From Moraxellaceae bacterium REDSEA-S32_B1 (lineage in GTDB: Bacteria > Pseudomonadota > Gammaproteobacteria > Pseudomonadales > Moraxellaceae): a stretch of 63,147 bases of DNA. The notes under the pieces were generated by a model. It was given only the letters and a program-made list of their open reading frames with translations. It searched no databases and was not told the DNA's origin. Below, piece after piece: positions 36,782 through 43,394 of this stretch (the first letter of the stretch is position 1; each line of letters opens with the position of its first letter). The stretch is taken from NCBI GenBank assembly GCA_001626925.1, contig LUOR01000008.1:1-63147 (forward strand). The letters run 5' to 3'. A program made the translations under genes and the position numbers.

Positions 36782-37999
36782 ATGCTAGATCATCTAAGAA
36801 TACATATCCCATTTGAATCTTCTTTCTTTCAAGTCGATTCCGAGGGGCGTTTTTTCTTTGTTGATGTAGATATTCATAAAATCGAAGTTCCTTTAGCATC
36901 ACGCTCAGTTCATAAAAACGATGATGGCTCAATTTCAGCAAGTGCTTTATTTCATCCCTATGAATCTTTAGCAACAAATTACACTGGCATGGCGATGAAA
37001 GTATTTTTCGATTCATATACACCGCCTTACGTTGAAATCAAAGCATCACCTGCAAAATTATTGCAGGGTCATAACGTATTTGGACTAGATGACATCGAGC
37101 AGGGTGCATTTGAAATGATCGGCTATTTGCATGAAGCCTATCCAAGCCTTGCTTGTATGCTTGATTATCAACTAGCCGAAGTCATGCATATTGATGTTAC
37201 GTATTCCGCTCGTGTTAAAGATCAAAACACAGCACACAAAGTTCTTGATTTTATGAGTCGTGTTAGCAACGGACAGACTCGACTATCTAATAAAAAATTT
37301 GATACGTCTGTTTATTGGGGAGGTAAAAATTCCCGATTAGTCAATCATAAATGCTACTTGAAGCATGATGAATTCATTGCACAGTTTGAAGAATACAAGG
37401 CACTTGCTAAGAAAAACGATAAATCAGCGCAACGTGTTATCGAAGTTATGAGCAATCAAAATCTAATCAATTGGACTGTCGGCTTAATACGCTTTGAATC
37501 ACGCCTTAAAAAACGCTGGCTAGAACGCAACAACATACCTACAAACCTATTTCAACTTATCCAGTTCCAAAAAGATCACCCAAATTTACTCCAAACACTT
37601 TGGACTCAAGCGACCAGCAAATTATTCGATGCACTGAGAGGGCAGACAATGAAGATAACTGACGATGCGAGCGTATTACAAGCCATTGAAACATCAGACA
37701 TTGTAATTACAAATAGTGGAAAAGTTTCACAAACACGGGTCAGAAATTTGTTTTCTGCATTCTTGCTTATCCGTGAAAAAGGACTTGATGAAATCCATCG
37801 CACTTATTCAAAAACAGCATTTTACAAGCTCGTTTCTGATCTCTGTGCTTGCGGATTTTCTAAAGCATATTTGCAAAACCTTCATGATGAGAAGTCTAAA
37901 AACATCATTCCATTTATCAAACTTGTTGATATTGATTTTAACCAGCAGTTGCCAGATTGGTATGAAAAGCCAGTTTCGCAATTCAATAACGTAGCTTAA
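36782..37999 (+). CDS. Phage replication initiation protein (II/X family)
   Basis: 405 residues. Matches the phage/plasmid replication protein II/X family, rolling-circle initiators of inoviruses: MLDHLRIHIPFESSF start, a MHIDVTYSARV segment (about residue 138), LSNKKFDTSVYWGGKNSR (about residue 180), and IRFESRLKKRWLERNNIP (about residue 237) with the catalytic-region pattern. It would nick the plus-strand origin and start single-strand synthesis. The ribosome-binding site is weak (GTGAGC) and the gene lies right behind the three operators, so expression is probably kept low. Confidence 0.88.
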   Translation: MLDHLRIHIPFESSFFQVDSEGRFFFVDVDIHKIEVPLASRSVHKNDDGSISASALFHPYESLATNYTGMAMKVFFDSYTPPYVEIKASPAKLLQGHNVFGLDDIEQGAFEMIGYLHEAYPSLACMLDYQLAEVMHIDVTYSARVKDQNTAHKVLDFMSRVSNGQTRLSNKKFDTSVYWGGKNSRLVNHKCYLKHDEFIAQFEEYKALAKKNDKSAQRVIEVMSNQNLINWTVGLIRFESRLKKRWLERNNIPTNLFQLIQFQKDHPNLLQTLWTQATSKLFDALRGQTMKITDDASVLQAIETSDIVITNSGKVSQTRVRNLFSAFLLIREKGLDEIHRTYSKTAFYKLVSDLCACGFSKAYLQNLHDEKSKNIIPFIKLVDIDFNQQLPDWYEKPVSQFNNVA

Positions 38000-38013
38000 T
38001 ACAGGTGGTCCTT

Positions 38014-38349
38014 ATGACTCAAAATACACAACATCCGATCATGGTTGTAACTGGTATCCGAAAATCAGCGGGCGATTTCAAAGCAGATAACGGCGATAAC
38101 ATCACGTTCTCTAATACGGTTGTTACCGTGTTGCAAGATTATTCAGATCAAGAAAAACAGCAAGGCGCTATCGGACAAAAATCGACTGATTACAAAATTA
38201 AAGGCGCTCAGTTCTTCAATGACTATTTGCATATGTCATCAAAATTGCCTGCACAGGCTGAGCTTATTTTCAACTGGGATTTCACTAAAAAAACGCCAGT
38301 GGCGCAATTGGTGGCGCTCAACTTTGATTTGAAGGATAGCAAAGCTTGA
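38014..38349 (+). CDS. Probable phage single-stranded DNA-binding protein
   Basis: 111 residues from ATG 38014 (CAGGTGG before it; an in-frame GTG at 38005 overlaps this site). The position directly after the replication gene, size and beta-rich sequence (GDNITFSNTVVTVLQDY) fit the gene V-type protein that coats plus strands before export. No diagnostic motif is visible, so the call rests mostly on gene order. Confidence 0.65.
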   Translation: MTQNTQHPIMVVTGIRKSAGDFKADNGDNITFSNTVVTVLQDYSDQEKQQGAIGQKSTDYKIKGAQFFNDYLHMSSKLPAQAELIFNWDFTKKTPVAQLVALNFDLKDSKA

Positions 38350-38453
38350 TTATTTATTCATGGTTTCGTCCAGTCTTTTTATGTGAAAAATGCGATCAAG
38401 AATTTTCATCTAAAAATGAATTAGAAAATCATCAAAAACTTTGTGATGACTAA
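38346..38453 (+). CDS. Tiny zinc-finger protein
   Basis: 35 residues from a TTG overlapping the preceding stop codon. It holds CEKCDQEFSSKNELENHQKL followed by C, a C-x2-C ... H-x3-C finger resembling a C2H2 unit, with almost nothing else. Translational coupling to the single-stranded DNA-binding gene is likely. Too short for ordinary gene callers; function unknown. Confidence 0.5.
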   Translation: MIIYSWFRPVFLCEKCDQEFSSKNELENHQKLCDD

Positions 38454-38465
38454 GGATTTTAAAAA

Positions 38466-38645
38466 ATGGCTTATGTCTGTGAAACATTAAACACGGCTAC
38501 CAATCAATGTGATTCGTGGATTTCAACTTTAACGCTAACAGACTTTGCTATCACAAGCTCGCAATCAGCAGAATTATGCATAGCGATTGCTAGTTTTTAT
38601 TCAATATGCTGGATTCTAAAAAAATCTCGCTATGCAGTTAAATAG
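38466..38645 (+). CDS. Small phage membrane protein, possible minor coat protein
   Basis: 59 residues, with two early Cys (AYVCETLNTATNQCDSW), a hydrophobic stretch ELCIAIASFYSICWIL and a basic end KKSRYAVK. This is the layout of an inner-membrane or minor capsid protein located just before the major coat gene. Not recognised by family. Confidence 0.55.
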   Translation: MAYVCETLNTATNQCDSWISTLTLTDFAITSSQSAELCIAIASFYSICWILKKSRYAVK

Positions 38646-38656
38646 AGGGTTTTCAC

Positions 38657-38890
38657 ATGGAAAACACACAAAATAAGTTTGGCTTACTTAAAAAAGCTGG
38701 TGTTGCCTTAGCGTCTGCTGGTGCTTTGGTTGGTGCTTCTTCTGCTAATGCAGCGATTACATTTGACACGACTGATCTACTTGCAAACATTGCAAGTGGT
38801 GAGGGCTTTGCAATCACTGCGGGTCTAGCGTTCATCGGTTTGACTGCAACGATCAGTGTACTTCGTAAATCTCGTGGTGCTGTTCGTTAA
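38657..38890 (+). CDS. Major coat protein (pVIII-like)
   Basis: 77 residues. A signal peptide with cleavage after SSANA leaves a mature protein of about 45 residues: AITFDTTDLLANIASG, a hydrophobic core FAITAGLAFIGLTATISVL and a basic tail RKSRGAVR that would face the DNA. This tripartite plan is the hallmark of inovirus major coat proteins. A strong hairpin follows, as often seen after gene VIII, giving high coat expression relative to downstream genes. Confidence 0.85.
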   Translation: MENTQNKFGLLKKAGVALASAGALVGASSANAAITFDTTDLLANIASGEGFAITAGLAFIGLTATISVLRKSRGAVR

Positions 38891-38908
38891 TCACGATCAA
38901 AAAAATAA

Positions 38909-38952
38909 CTGTGCGCTACTCTGCGACCTTGTGGAGCGGAGAAAGCGCACAG
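38909..38952 (+). terminator. Hairpin after the major coat gene
   Basis: Perfect 9-bp stem CTGTGCGCT / AGCGCACAG with an inner ACTC / GAG pairing, followed by TTTATAG. It probably reduces readthrough into the minor-coat genes. Confidence 0.7.
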
Positions 38953-38967
38953 TTTATAGAGGGTGAT

Positions 38968-39039
38968 ATGGAAGAAGCAAATATAGCAAATTGGCTGTTT
39001 GTATTCATTTTTTGGCAGGCAATGCGTATTTTAATGTGA
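38968..39039 (+). CDS. Putative 23-residue minor coat peptide
   Basis: MEEANIANWLFVFIFWQAMR then ILM: acidic N-terminus and one hydrophobic helix, similar in plan to pVII/pIX-type tip proteins. GAGGGTGAT before the ATG is a good ribosome-binding site. It sits between coat and adhesin genes, the usual place for such proteins. Too short to assign by sequence. Confidence 0.4.
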   Translation: MEEANIANWLFVFIFWQAMRILM

Positions 39040-39047
39040 GTGTATAC

Positions 39048-40268
39048 ATGAAAAAGATATTAAAAAAATGGCAGTTGATATTTTTATCATGTGTATTGGC
39101 ATTTGCCCCAGCATATGCATTGGCAAACACTGTTCTAAATGGCTGGACAATAACAGATCGTGCAATGGAAGGTGCAACACGAGTTTATAACGGTGCAAAA
39201 ACTGCCGTCATTAACGGCGCTAATGTTGCAAAAACATCAGTAGCACGCATCAAGCCCACAACTGACATTGTAAGTAAAGCAATTGTAAGGACTGGTGCGG
39301 TTGTAGCTGTCGATCTGGCTATTCAAGCGCTGATTGGCGCTGTTGATTACGTCATGGATGCCGAAAATAACAGAGTTATATACTATCCCGATGGTAGATA
39401 CCTTTGGGTTAATGTTGATTCTGATGTGCGTTATAACTCAGCAGAAGAAGCATGCAAATCATACACTCAAGCACATTCAAAATATTATATATCTGTACAA
39501 GTTAATGAACACGGTACTGCCGCTGACTGTGTTTTTTCATCTAGTGAAGATTCTCCGTACGTATCAACAACAATTTTAACCGCTGTAGAGCCTACTCTTG
39601 ATGAACGCGAAAAATCTATACCCTATACAACTGTCGCCGATCAAATAATTTCTGACGCCGAAACCGATGCACGTGCAGGCGGATACGTCGGTGAAGCAAT
39701 AGATGCAGAAGTAGCAAAAGGCGGTGCCATGGCTCAGGACGTTGCAAATCAATTTGATGCAAATGCACAAACGCAAACTGCTGAGGGCGCAAACGAAGCA
39801 ACTGGAACAGCAGAACCAAACACAGCAAATCCTGAAGCTACAGACATATCTTTAGAATTCCCTGCTTTCTGCGGATGGGCGCCTCAAGTCTGCGAAGCTG
39901 CGAACGTAGTAATTAATTTTCCCACACTGTTAGTAAACTGGTGGGAAACAGCTACTAATGCATTTACATCAGCGTGGGCGACTGTTACAGAATATTTTGA
40001 CTGGATGAAAGAGGAAGATTTACCAAACCGTGATACATCAGATATTACTTTGCCTGATACACCGATCACACCGCAAACAGTCAATGTGAATTTCGGCAAA
40101 ACATGCCCAGCGCCTACGACTGTTAATATTTCATTCGGTGGTCAATCGAAAGAAATCACAATAATGAATTACGAATTTATCTGTGAATGGTCTTGGGTTG
40201 TGGAATATTCAGTGATTGCATTGGCTTCAATTTCTTCTGTCTTTATTGTCGCAGGGAGGAAAAGCTAA
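39048..40268 (+). CDS. Phage adsorption protein (pIII-like)
   Basis: About 406 residues from ATG 39048. Signal peptide (LIFLSCVLAFAPAYALA), Ala/Thr/Glu-rich middle (about residues 215-275, low complexity), and a C-terminal membrane anchor SVIALASISSVFIVAGRKS. This is the architecture of inovirus pIII, which binds the host pilus and caps the virion. The receptor-binding part is unlike anything I recognise, as usual for this fast-evolving protein. Its stop overlaps the next start by 1 base. Confidence 0.75.
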   Translation: MKKILKKWQLIFLSCVLAFAPAYALANTVLNGWTITDRAMEGATRVYNGAKTAVINGANVAKTSVARIKPTTDIVSKAIVRTGAVVAVDLAIQALIGAVDYVMDAENNRVIYYPDGRYLWVNVDSDVRYNSAEEACKSYTQAHSKYYISVQVNEHGTAADCVFSSSEDSPYVSTTILTAVEPTLDEREKSIPYTTVADQIISDAETDARAGGYVGEAIDAEVAKGGAMAQDVANQFDANAQTQTAEGANEATGTAEPNTANPEATDISLEFPAFCGWAPQVCEAANVVINFPTLLVNWWETATNAFTSAWATVTEYFDWMKEEDLPNRDTSDITLPDTPITPQTVNVNFGKTCPAPTTVNISFGGQSKEITIMNYEFICEWSWVVEYSVIALASISSVFIVAGRKS

Positions 40269-40543
40269 TGGGTAAATTGCTTTACAACATCCTTGATTTA
40301 TTTGCTAACAACTCTTTCCGATCGCTTTTAACAAGTCTTGGTATTGGTCTTGTTTCTGCAACTGCTGTGCAAACTTTACTTAGCGAATACATCAATACTG
40401 CACTAAATCAAGCGTCAACTATGCCAATGCTCGGACTTCTCGGCATGTTCGGCATTGATTCAGCGTTATCTATTCTTCTCGGTGCTGTCTTGACTCGTGC
40501 ATCAATTGAAGCGTCTAAATTGTCATTAGGGAAACGTGCATAA
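40268..40543 (+). CDS. DUF2523-like phage membrane protein (pVI-like)
   Basis: 91 residues, two to three hydrophobic helices (SLLTSLGIGLVSATAVQTLL, SALSILLGAVLTRASI). Size and place between adhesin and Zot genes match DUF2523/pVI minor coat proteins that release the virion from the membrane. Start ATG 40268 overlaps the upstream stop codon; the next gene overlaps its stop by 1 base, so the three are coupled. Confidence 0.7.
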   Translation: MGKLLYNILDLFANNSFRSLLTSLGIGLVSATAVQTLLSEYINTALNQASTMPMLGLLGMFGIDSALSILLGAVLTRASIEASKLSLGKRA

Positions 40544-41769
40544 TGCCTATCAAATTAATCACTGGACAGCCTGGAAACGGCAAAACACTTTATGCAGTTA
40601 AATTGATTCAGGAAGCTGTAAAAGATGGCAGGGAAGTTTATTCAAATATCAACGGTCTTACTCTTGATGTATTACCAATTCCTGAAAATGCTCGGGGTGA
40701 GCTTGATTGGACAATGACACCAAAAGGTGATGAAACACTAGGTACAAAAGGCGCTTTGATTGTTTATGATGAAGCGCAAAAGTTAAACTATTTCGCATAT
40801 AAATCAAAAGAAAAGTTATCAGCTAATCCGATCATTACAGAATTAGAAACACATCGTCACGGTGGTTATGATCTGATTTTTATCACGCAATCGCCTAAGT
40901 TTTTGCATCTCCATTTATTAGAGTTGGTTAATGAACACTATCATGTAAAGCGTCCATTCAACAAAAAACAGGCTGAAATACACATGCACCGTAAAACCTG
41001 TATGTTGCCTGAAACCGAAGCTGCCGAAAAACGTGCTGAGGATATTTTTAAATTTGCATATCCGTCTGAATTGTTTAAAAAATATAAATCTACTGAAATT
41101 GTGACTAATGCAAAAGTTCGTGTACCAAAATACATGAAAAAGTTGTTCTTTATTGGTGGTGCGTGCCTGCTTGGTATTATTTACATGCTTGGATTTTCAG
41201 ATAATAAAATCTTTAATCATGTTAAGGGTGAGGATGAAAACAAAGAATTTTCATCCAATACAACTGATAGCAAGCTCATTGATCCACAGCAAACAATGCT
41301 AAAAGTTGATAATCGTACACCCGAAGAACGAGAAGCAGAACGCCGTAAAAATTTTAATGACACGCTGGATTACAACCGTACCCAATTGATGAAATATGAT
41401 GTCAATAAGCCTTATGAAATTGATCAATCATCATATCAGTATGAAGTAACACAATTGCCACAGCTCGCAGGCTGTGCCATTGTTGCGAATAAATGCACAT
41501 GCTACTCACAGCAAGCGACTCGTTTAAATATCTCAACAAAAGACTGTAAACGCTATATGAGCGGTGACAAGCCATTTAACCCATTCCTACAGGTGAATAT
41601 ACATGATACGTTCAATCGTCAGAGCAATAGTGAGAACAATCGTCAACAAGTGGATACGCAAATATCTGTAGAGGATGTCGAAAAGCGTTCTATTCATAAC
41701 CAATTAAGTCGTGAATATCAGCGGTCTTATCCGCAAAATAACAATGAAATAAGTTCAGGATTTGGATAA
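40543..41769 (+). CDS. zot: Zot-family phage assembly ATPase (pI)
   Basis: 408 residues. Walker A GQPGNGKT at residues 8-15, Walker B LIVYDEAQ at about 72-79, one membrane helix LFFIGGACLLGIIYMLGF at 201-218, then a periplasmic part with a Cys group (CAIVANKCTCY). This is the inovirus morphogenesis ATPase related to zonula occludens toxin; in this context it is an assembly motor, and toxicity should not be assumed from the name. No gene IV secretin is present, so a host secretin must form the outer-membrane pore. Confidence 0.88.
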   Translation: MPIKLITGQPGNGKTLYAVKLIQEAVKDGREVYSNINGLTLDVLPIPENARGELDWTMTPKGDETLGTKGALIVYDEAQKLNYFAYKSKEKLSANPIITELETHRHGGYDLIFITQSPKFLHLHLLELVNEHYHVKRPFNKKQAEIHMHRKTCMLPETEAAEKRAEDIFKFAYPSELFKKYKSTEIVTNAKVRVPKYMKKLFFIGGACLLGIIYMLGFSDNKIFNHVKGEDENKEFSSNTTDSKLIDPQQTMLKVDNRTPEEREAERRKNFNDTLDYNRTQLMKYDVNKPYEIDQSSYQYEVTQLPQLAGCAIVANKCTCYSQQATRLNISTKDCKRYMSGDKPFNPFLQVNIHDTFNRQSNSENNRQQVDTQISVEDVEKRSIHNQLSREYQRSYPQNNNEISSGFG

Positions 41770-41775
41770 AAACAC

Positions 41776-41833
41776 TTGCGTTACACGGTAACTATTGTTA
41801 TAATGCAATCATATTGAATAGTTACAGGGTAAC
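41776..41833 (+). promoter_or_regulatory. Promoter with two GTTACACGGTAAC-type operators
   Basis: A -35 (TTGCGT, 41776) and -10 (TATAAT, 41799) separated by 17 bases lie before the gene at 41839. One exact palindrome (41780-41792) overlaps the -35; a second (GTTACAGGGTAAC, 41821-41833) lies between the start region and the ATG. This arrangement suggests tight autorepression. Confidence 0.7.
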
Positions 41834-41838
41834 GTAAA

Positions 41839-42108
41839 ATGAAAGACTTAAAAGACAATAAAACTATTGATGCTTTCGAAAAGAAAGCAATGACGAATGC
41901 AGAACGTCAAAAAGCGTATCGTGATAATTCAGATACTAGACGTTTAGATATGAGAATATCCACTGAGTCATCAATCCAGCTATCTTCTCTTGCTCATTAT
42001 TTTGATGAATCTAAAGTTGAAATTATTCAAAAGTTACTTGATAAGGCTTATCGTGATCTATTGGATTCAGCAGATTTTGATATGGAAAGAATGCTTCATA
42101 AAATATAG
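41839..42108 (+). CDS. Ribbon-helix-helix-type phage regulator
   Basis: 89 residues. MTNAERQKAYRDN is followed by a RRLDMRIS beta strand and helices (SIQLSSLAHYF, KVEIIQKLLDKAYRDLL), the pattern of a ribbon-helix-helix DNA-binding protein. It is flanked upstream by two palindromes it probably binds; the same palindrome recurs by the small zinc-finger gene and in the attachment hairpin. It is the last gene of the prophage. Confidence 0.65.
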   Translation: MKDLKDNKTIDAFEKKAMTNAERQKAYRDNSDTRRLDMRISTESSIQLSSLAHYFDESKVEIIQKLLDKAYRDLLDSADFDMERMLHKI

Positions 42109-42768
42109 CGCATGGCGCTAAACTGTCTAAAAAGGGTTCGCATGATTTAAAATTCTCAATAATCAAGTTTCATGGAATCAATCAGACTCTGTGAAACAAT
42201 GATCTGAAATAAAAGCCATAATTCGATTCATGACGCAAAAGCAACCCTAAGCGATATGCTTTTGATTTTAATTAAAAAAATAAATTTTTAAATGTGATTG
42301 TTTGAGTGCAAAAAATATTGTGGGCAAAGTGATTTTATGTTTATAAACTTGTTGGTAAGTCAACGTAAAACAGCTTTTTCGTTTTGCGGACTTATCAATA
42401 ATGTTTATGAACATATAAAAATCATGTTCCGAAGGATTGTCCATAATATTTGAAGCACTTTAAAAATGTTTTTATAGAATCATCTTTGAGCAACATTGCT
42501 TTTAAAAAAATGAATTGAAAAGTCTTTTATTTCAGATCAGTGTTTTATAGATATTGATTTGATGAACATTATTTAGCATTTTGCTGAATGAGGCTTAAAT
42601 TATGCAGTAAAAGCGCCATGCGCTTAAAATCAATCAAAAATCTTACATTTGTATTTTATTTAATCGTATGTCTATAGAAAATATGCTTGTATGTGCACAT
42701 AGAATCGCACACAGCGCAAAAAACATTATTTTATGTATCTACCTAGCCCAATAAAATTAAAATGCAGA
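42109..42768. other. Phage intergenic region with hairpins; no gene seen
   Basis: About 660 AT-rich bases without a supported ORF. It holds AGCGCATGGCGCT at 42107-42119 and its exact reverse complement at 42612-42624, plus the hairpin at 42354-42396. By comparison with other inoviruses this is where the replication origin and packaging signal could lie. Confidence 0.5.
42354..42396. other. Candidate phage origin or packaging hairpin
   Basis: GGTAAGT pairs with ACTTATC and the inner GTAAAAC with GTTTTGC around a T-rich loop, giving an imperfect long hairpin in the non-coding region. The role is inferred only from its position. Confidence 0.35.
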
Positions 42769-42796
42769 ATTTCGCATAATGTATATTATGTTAAAT
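42769..42796 (+). other. Chromosomal dif site (XerCD), right phage junction
   Basis: ATTTCGCATAA + TGTATA + TTATGTTAAAT: the second half and spacer are identical to the E. coli dif consensus and the first half is close to it. This marks the replication terminus region. After phage integration it remains a complete dif and so should keep chromosome dimer resolution working. Confidence 0.9.
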
Positions 42797-43030
42797 AACA
42801 TCTCTACGACCACACCCTACTTTCACGGTCAACGAGGCAAGCGCGTGGTCTTTAGCAAGGGACTGCGTATTTCAAAGACGAAGCTGAGATACTTATTTTT
42901 GGACTGCCAAGGTCTAGCTAAAGAATGGGAGTTAGCGCTGGCCATGGAGAAAGAAGAATTCTTCAGTGATGTTCGACGCCATGTCGATAAGCTCAACATT
43001 CTGCGTCGCAGAGTGAACGCTTATTACTAA
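42788..43030 (+). CDS. Hypothetical 80-residue protein starting within dif
   Basis: MLNNISTTTPYFHGQRGKRV then a basic, helical C-terminal half (LRYLFLDCQGLAKEWELALA ... HVDKLNILRRRVNAYY). The amino-acid pattern is protein-like, but the start codon is inside dif and no ribosome-binding site is visible. Not recognised. Confidence 0.35.
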   Translation: MLNNISTTTPYFHGQRGKRVVFSKGLRISKTKLRYLFLDCQGLAKEWELALAMEKEEFFSDVRRHVDKLNILRRRVNAYY

Positions 43031-43070
43031 GTTGTAAATGGCTATAAATGGTTATATCATTCAGTTCTGA

Positions 43071-43173
43071 CCTTGGGGAGTAGTCTCTTAGTTTTTACTG
43101 TGATAACCGTCAACAGTCTCCGAACAGCAGTTCGTGGCGGTTATGTCCATACTTGGATTGACAAGACTTGAGG
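43071..43173 (+). ncRNA. Candidate yybP-ykoY (manganese) riboswitch
   Basis: CTTGGGGAGTAG at the 5' side, GTCAACAGTCTCCG in the middle and GACAAGACTTGAGG at the 3' side match the conserved blocks and spacing of the yybP-ykoY family, with CTTG/CAAG able to close the outer stem. This RNA senses Mn2+ and turns on metal exporters. It lies about 65 bases before the leader ORF of the antiporter gene. Confidence 0.7.
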
Positions 43174-43187
43174 CAAATGGCGCTCTC

Positions 43188-43226
43188 GGGGTGGAGAGTC
43201 TCGTTTGACTTTGTCTAAACCACCCC
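43188..43226 (+). promoter_or_regulatory. Hairpin after the riboswitch, next to the leader ribosome-binding site
   Basis: GGGGTGG (43188-43194) pairs perfectly with CCACCCC (43220-43226). The AAGGA ribosome-binding site follows directly, so this stem may be the expression platform that controls translation start. Confidence 0.5.
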
Positions 43227-43238
43227 AAGGAAATACTC

Positions 43239-43394
43239 ATGTCACAGCTAATCATCGTTATTACGATCAATCGATTGGCGTCTTATGCCACTGGAAATAC
43301 TCGTAAATTTTCATTCAGTAAAGCCATTAAACAACTTCCAAACTGCATCTCCTTTGATAACAAAAACCATTTTACAAATGGGAGTGTCGTCTAA
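43239..43394 (+). CDS. 51-residue leader ORF coupled to the antiporter gene
   Basis: MSQLIIVITINRLASYATGN ... NHFTNGSVV, with CCAAGGAAATACTC before its ATG. Its stop codon overlaps the antiporter start (TAATG), so ribosomes finishing here can restart on the antiporter. No recognised family. It may be the regulatory target of the upstream riboswitch or a small protein in its own right. Confidence 0.5.
   Translation: MSQLIIVITINRLASYATGNTRKFSFSKAIKQLPNCISFDNKNHFTNGSVV

Larger units (their letters stand above)
35875..42796. mobile_element. Integrated inovirus (filamentous phage) at chromosomal dif
   Basis: About 6.9 kb bounded by a dif-like site at 35875-35903 and a canonical dif at 42769-42796. 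It encodes a II/X-type replication protein, a presumed single-stranded DNA-binding protein, a major coat protein with signal peptide, an adhesin-like pIII, a DUF2523-like pVI and a Zot/pI assembly ATPase in the usual inovirus order, plus two regulators and small proteins. There is no integrase, transposase or secretin gene, so it must use host XerCD for integration and a host secretin (for example PilQ) for export. All structural genes appear intact. Confidence 0.9.

Noticed and set aside
40187..40267. Upstream extension (Cys-rich) of the pVI-like protein
   Set aside because: It lies in another frame of the pIII end; ATG 40268 overlapping the upstream stop is the expected coupled start.
40543..41769. 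Zot as an enterotoxin
   Set aside because: Gene order and Walker motifs point to the phage assembly ATPase; nothing in the sequence supports toxin activity specifically.
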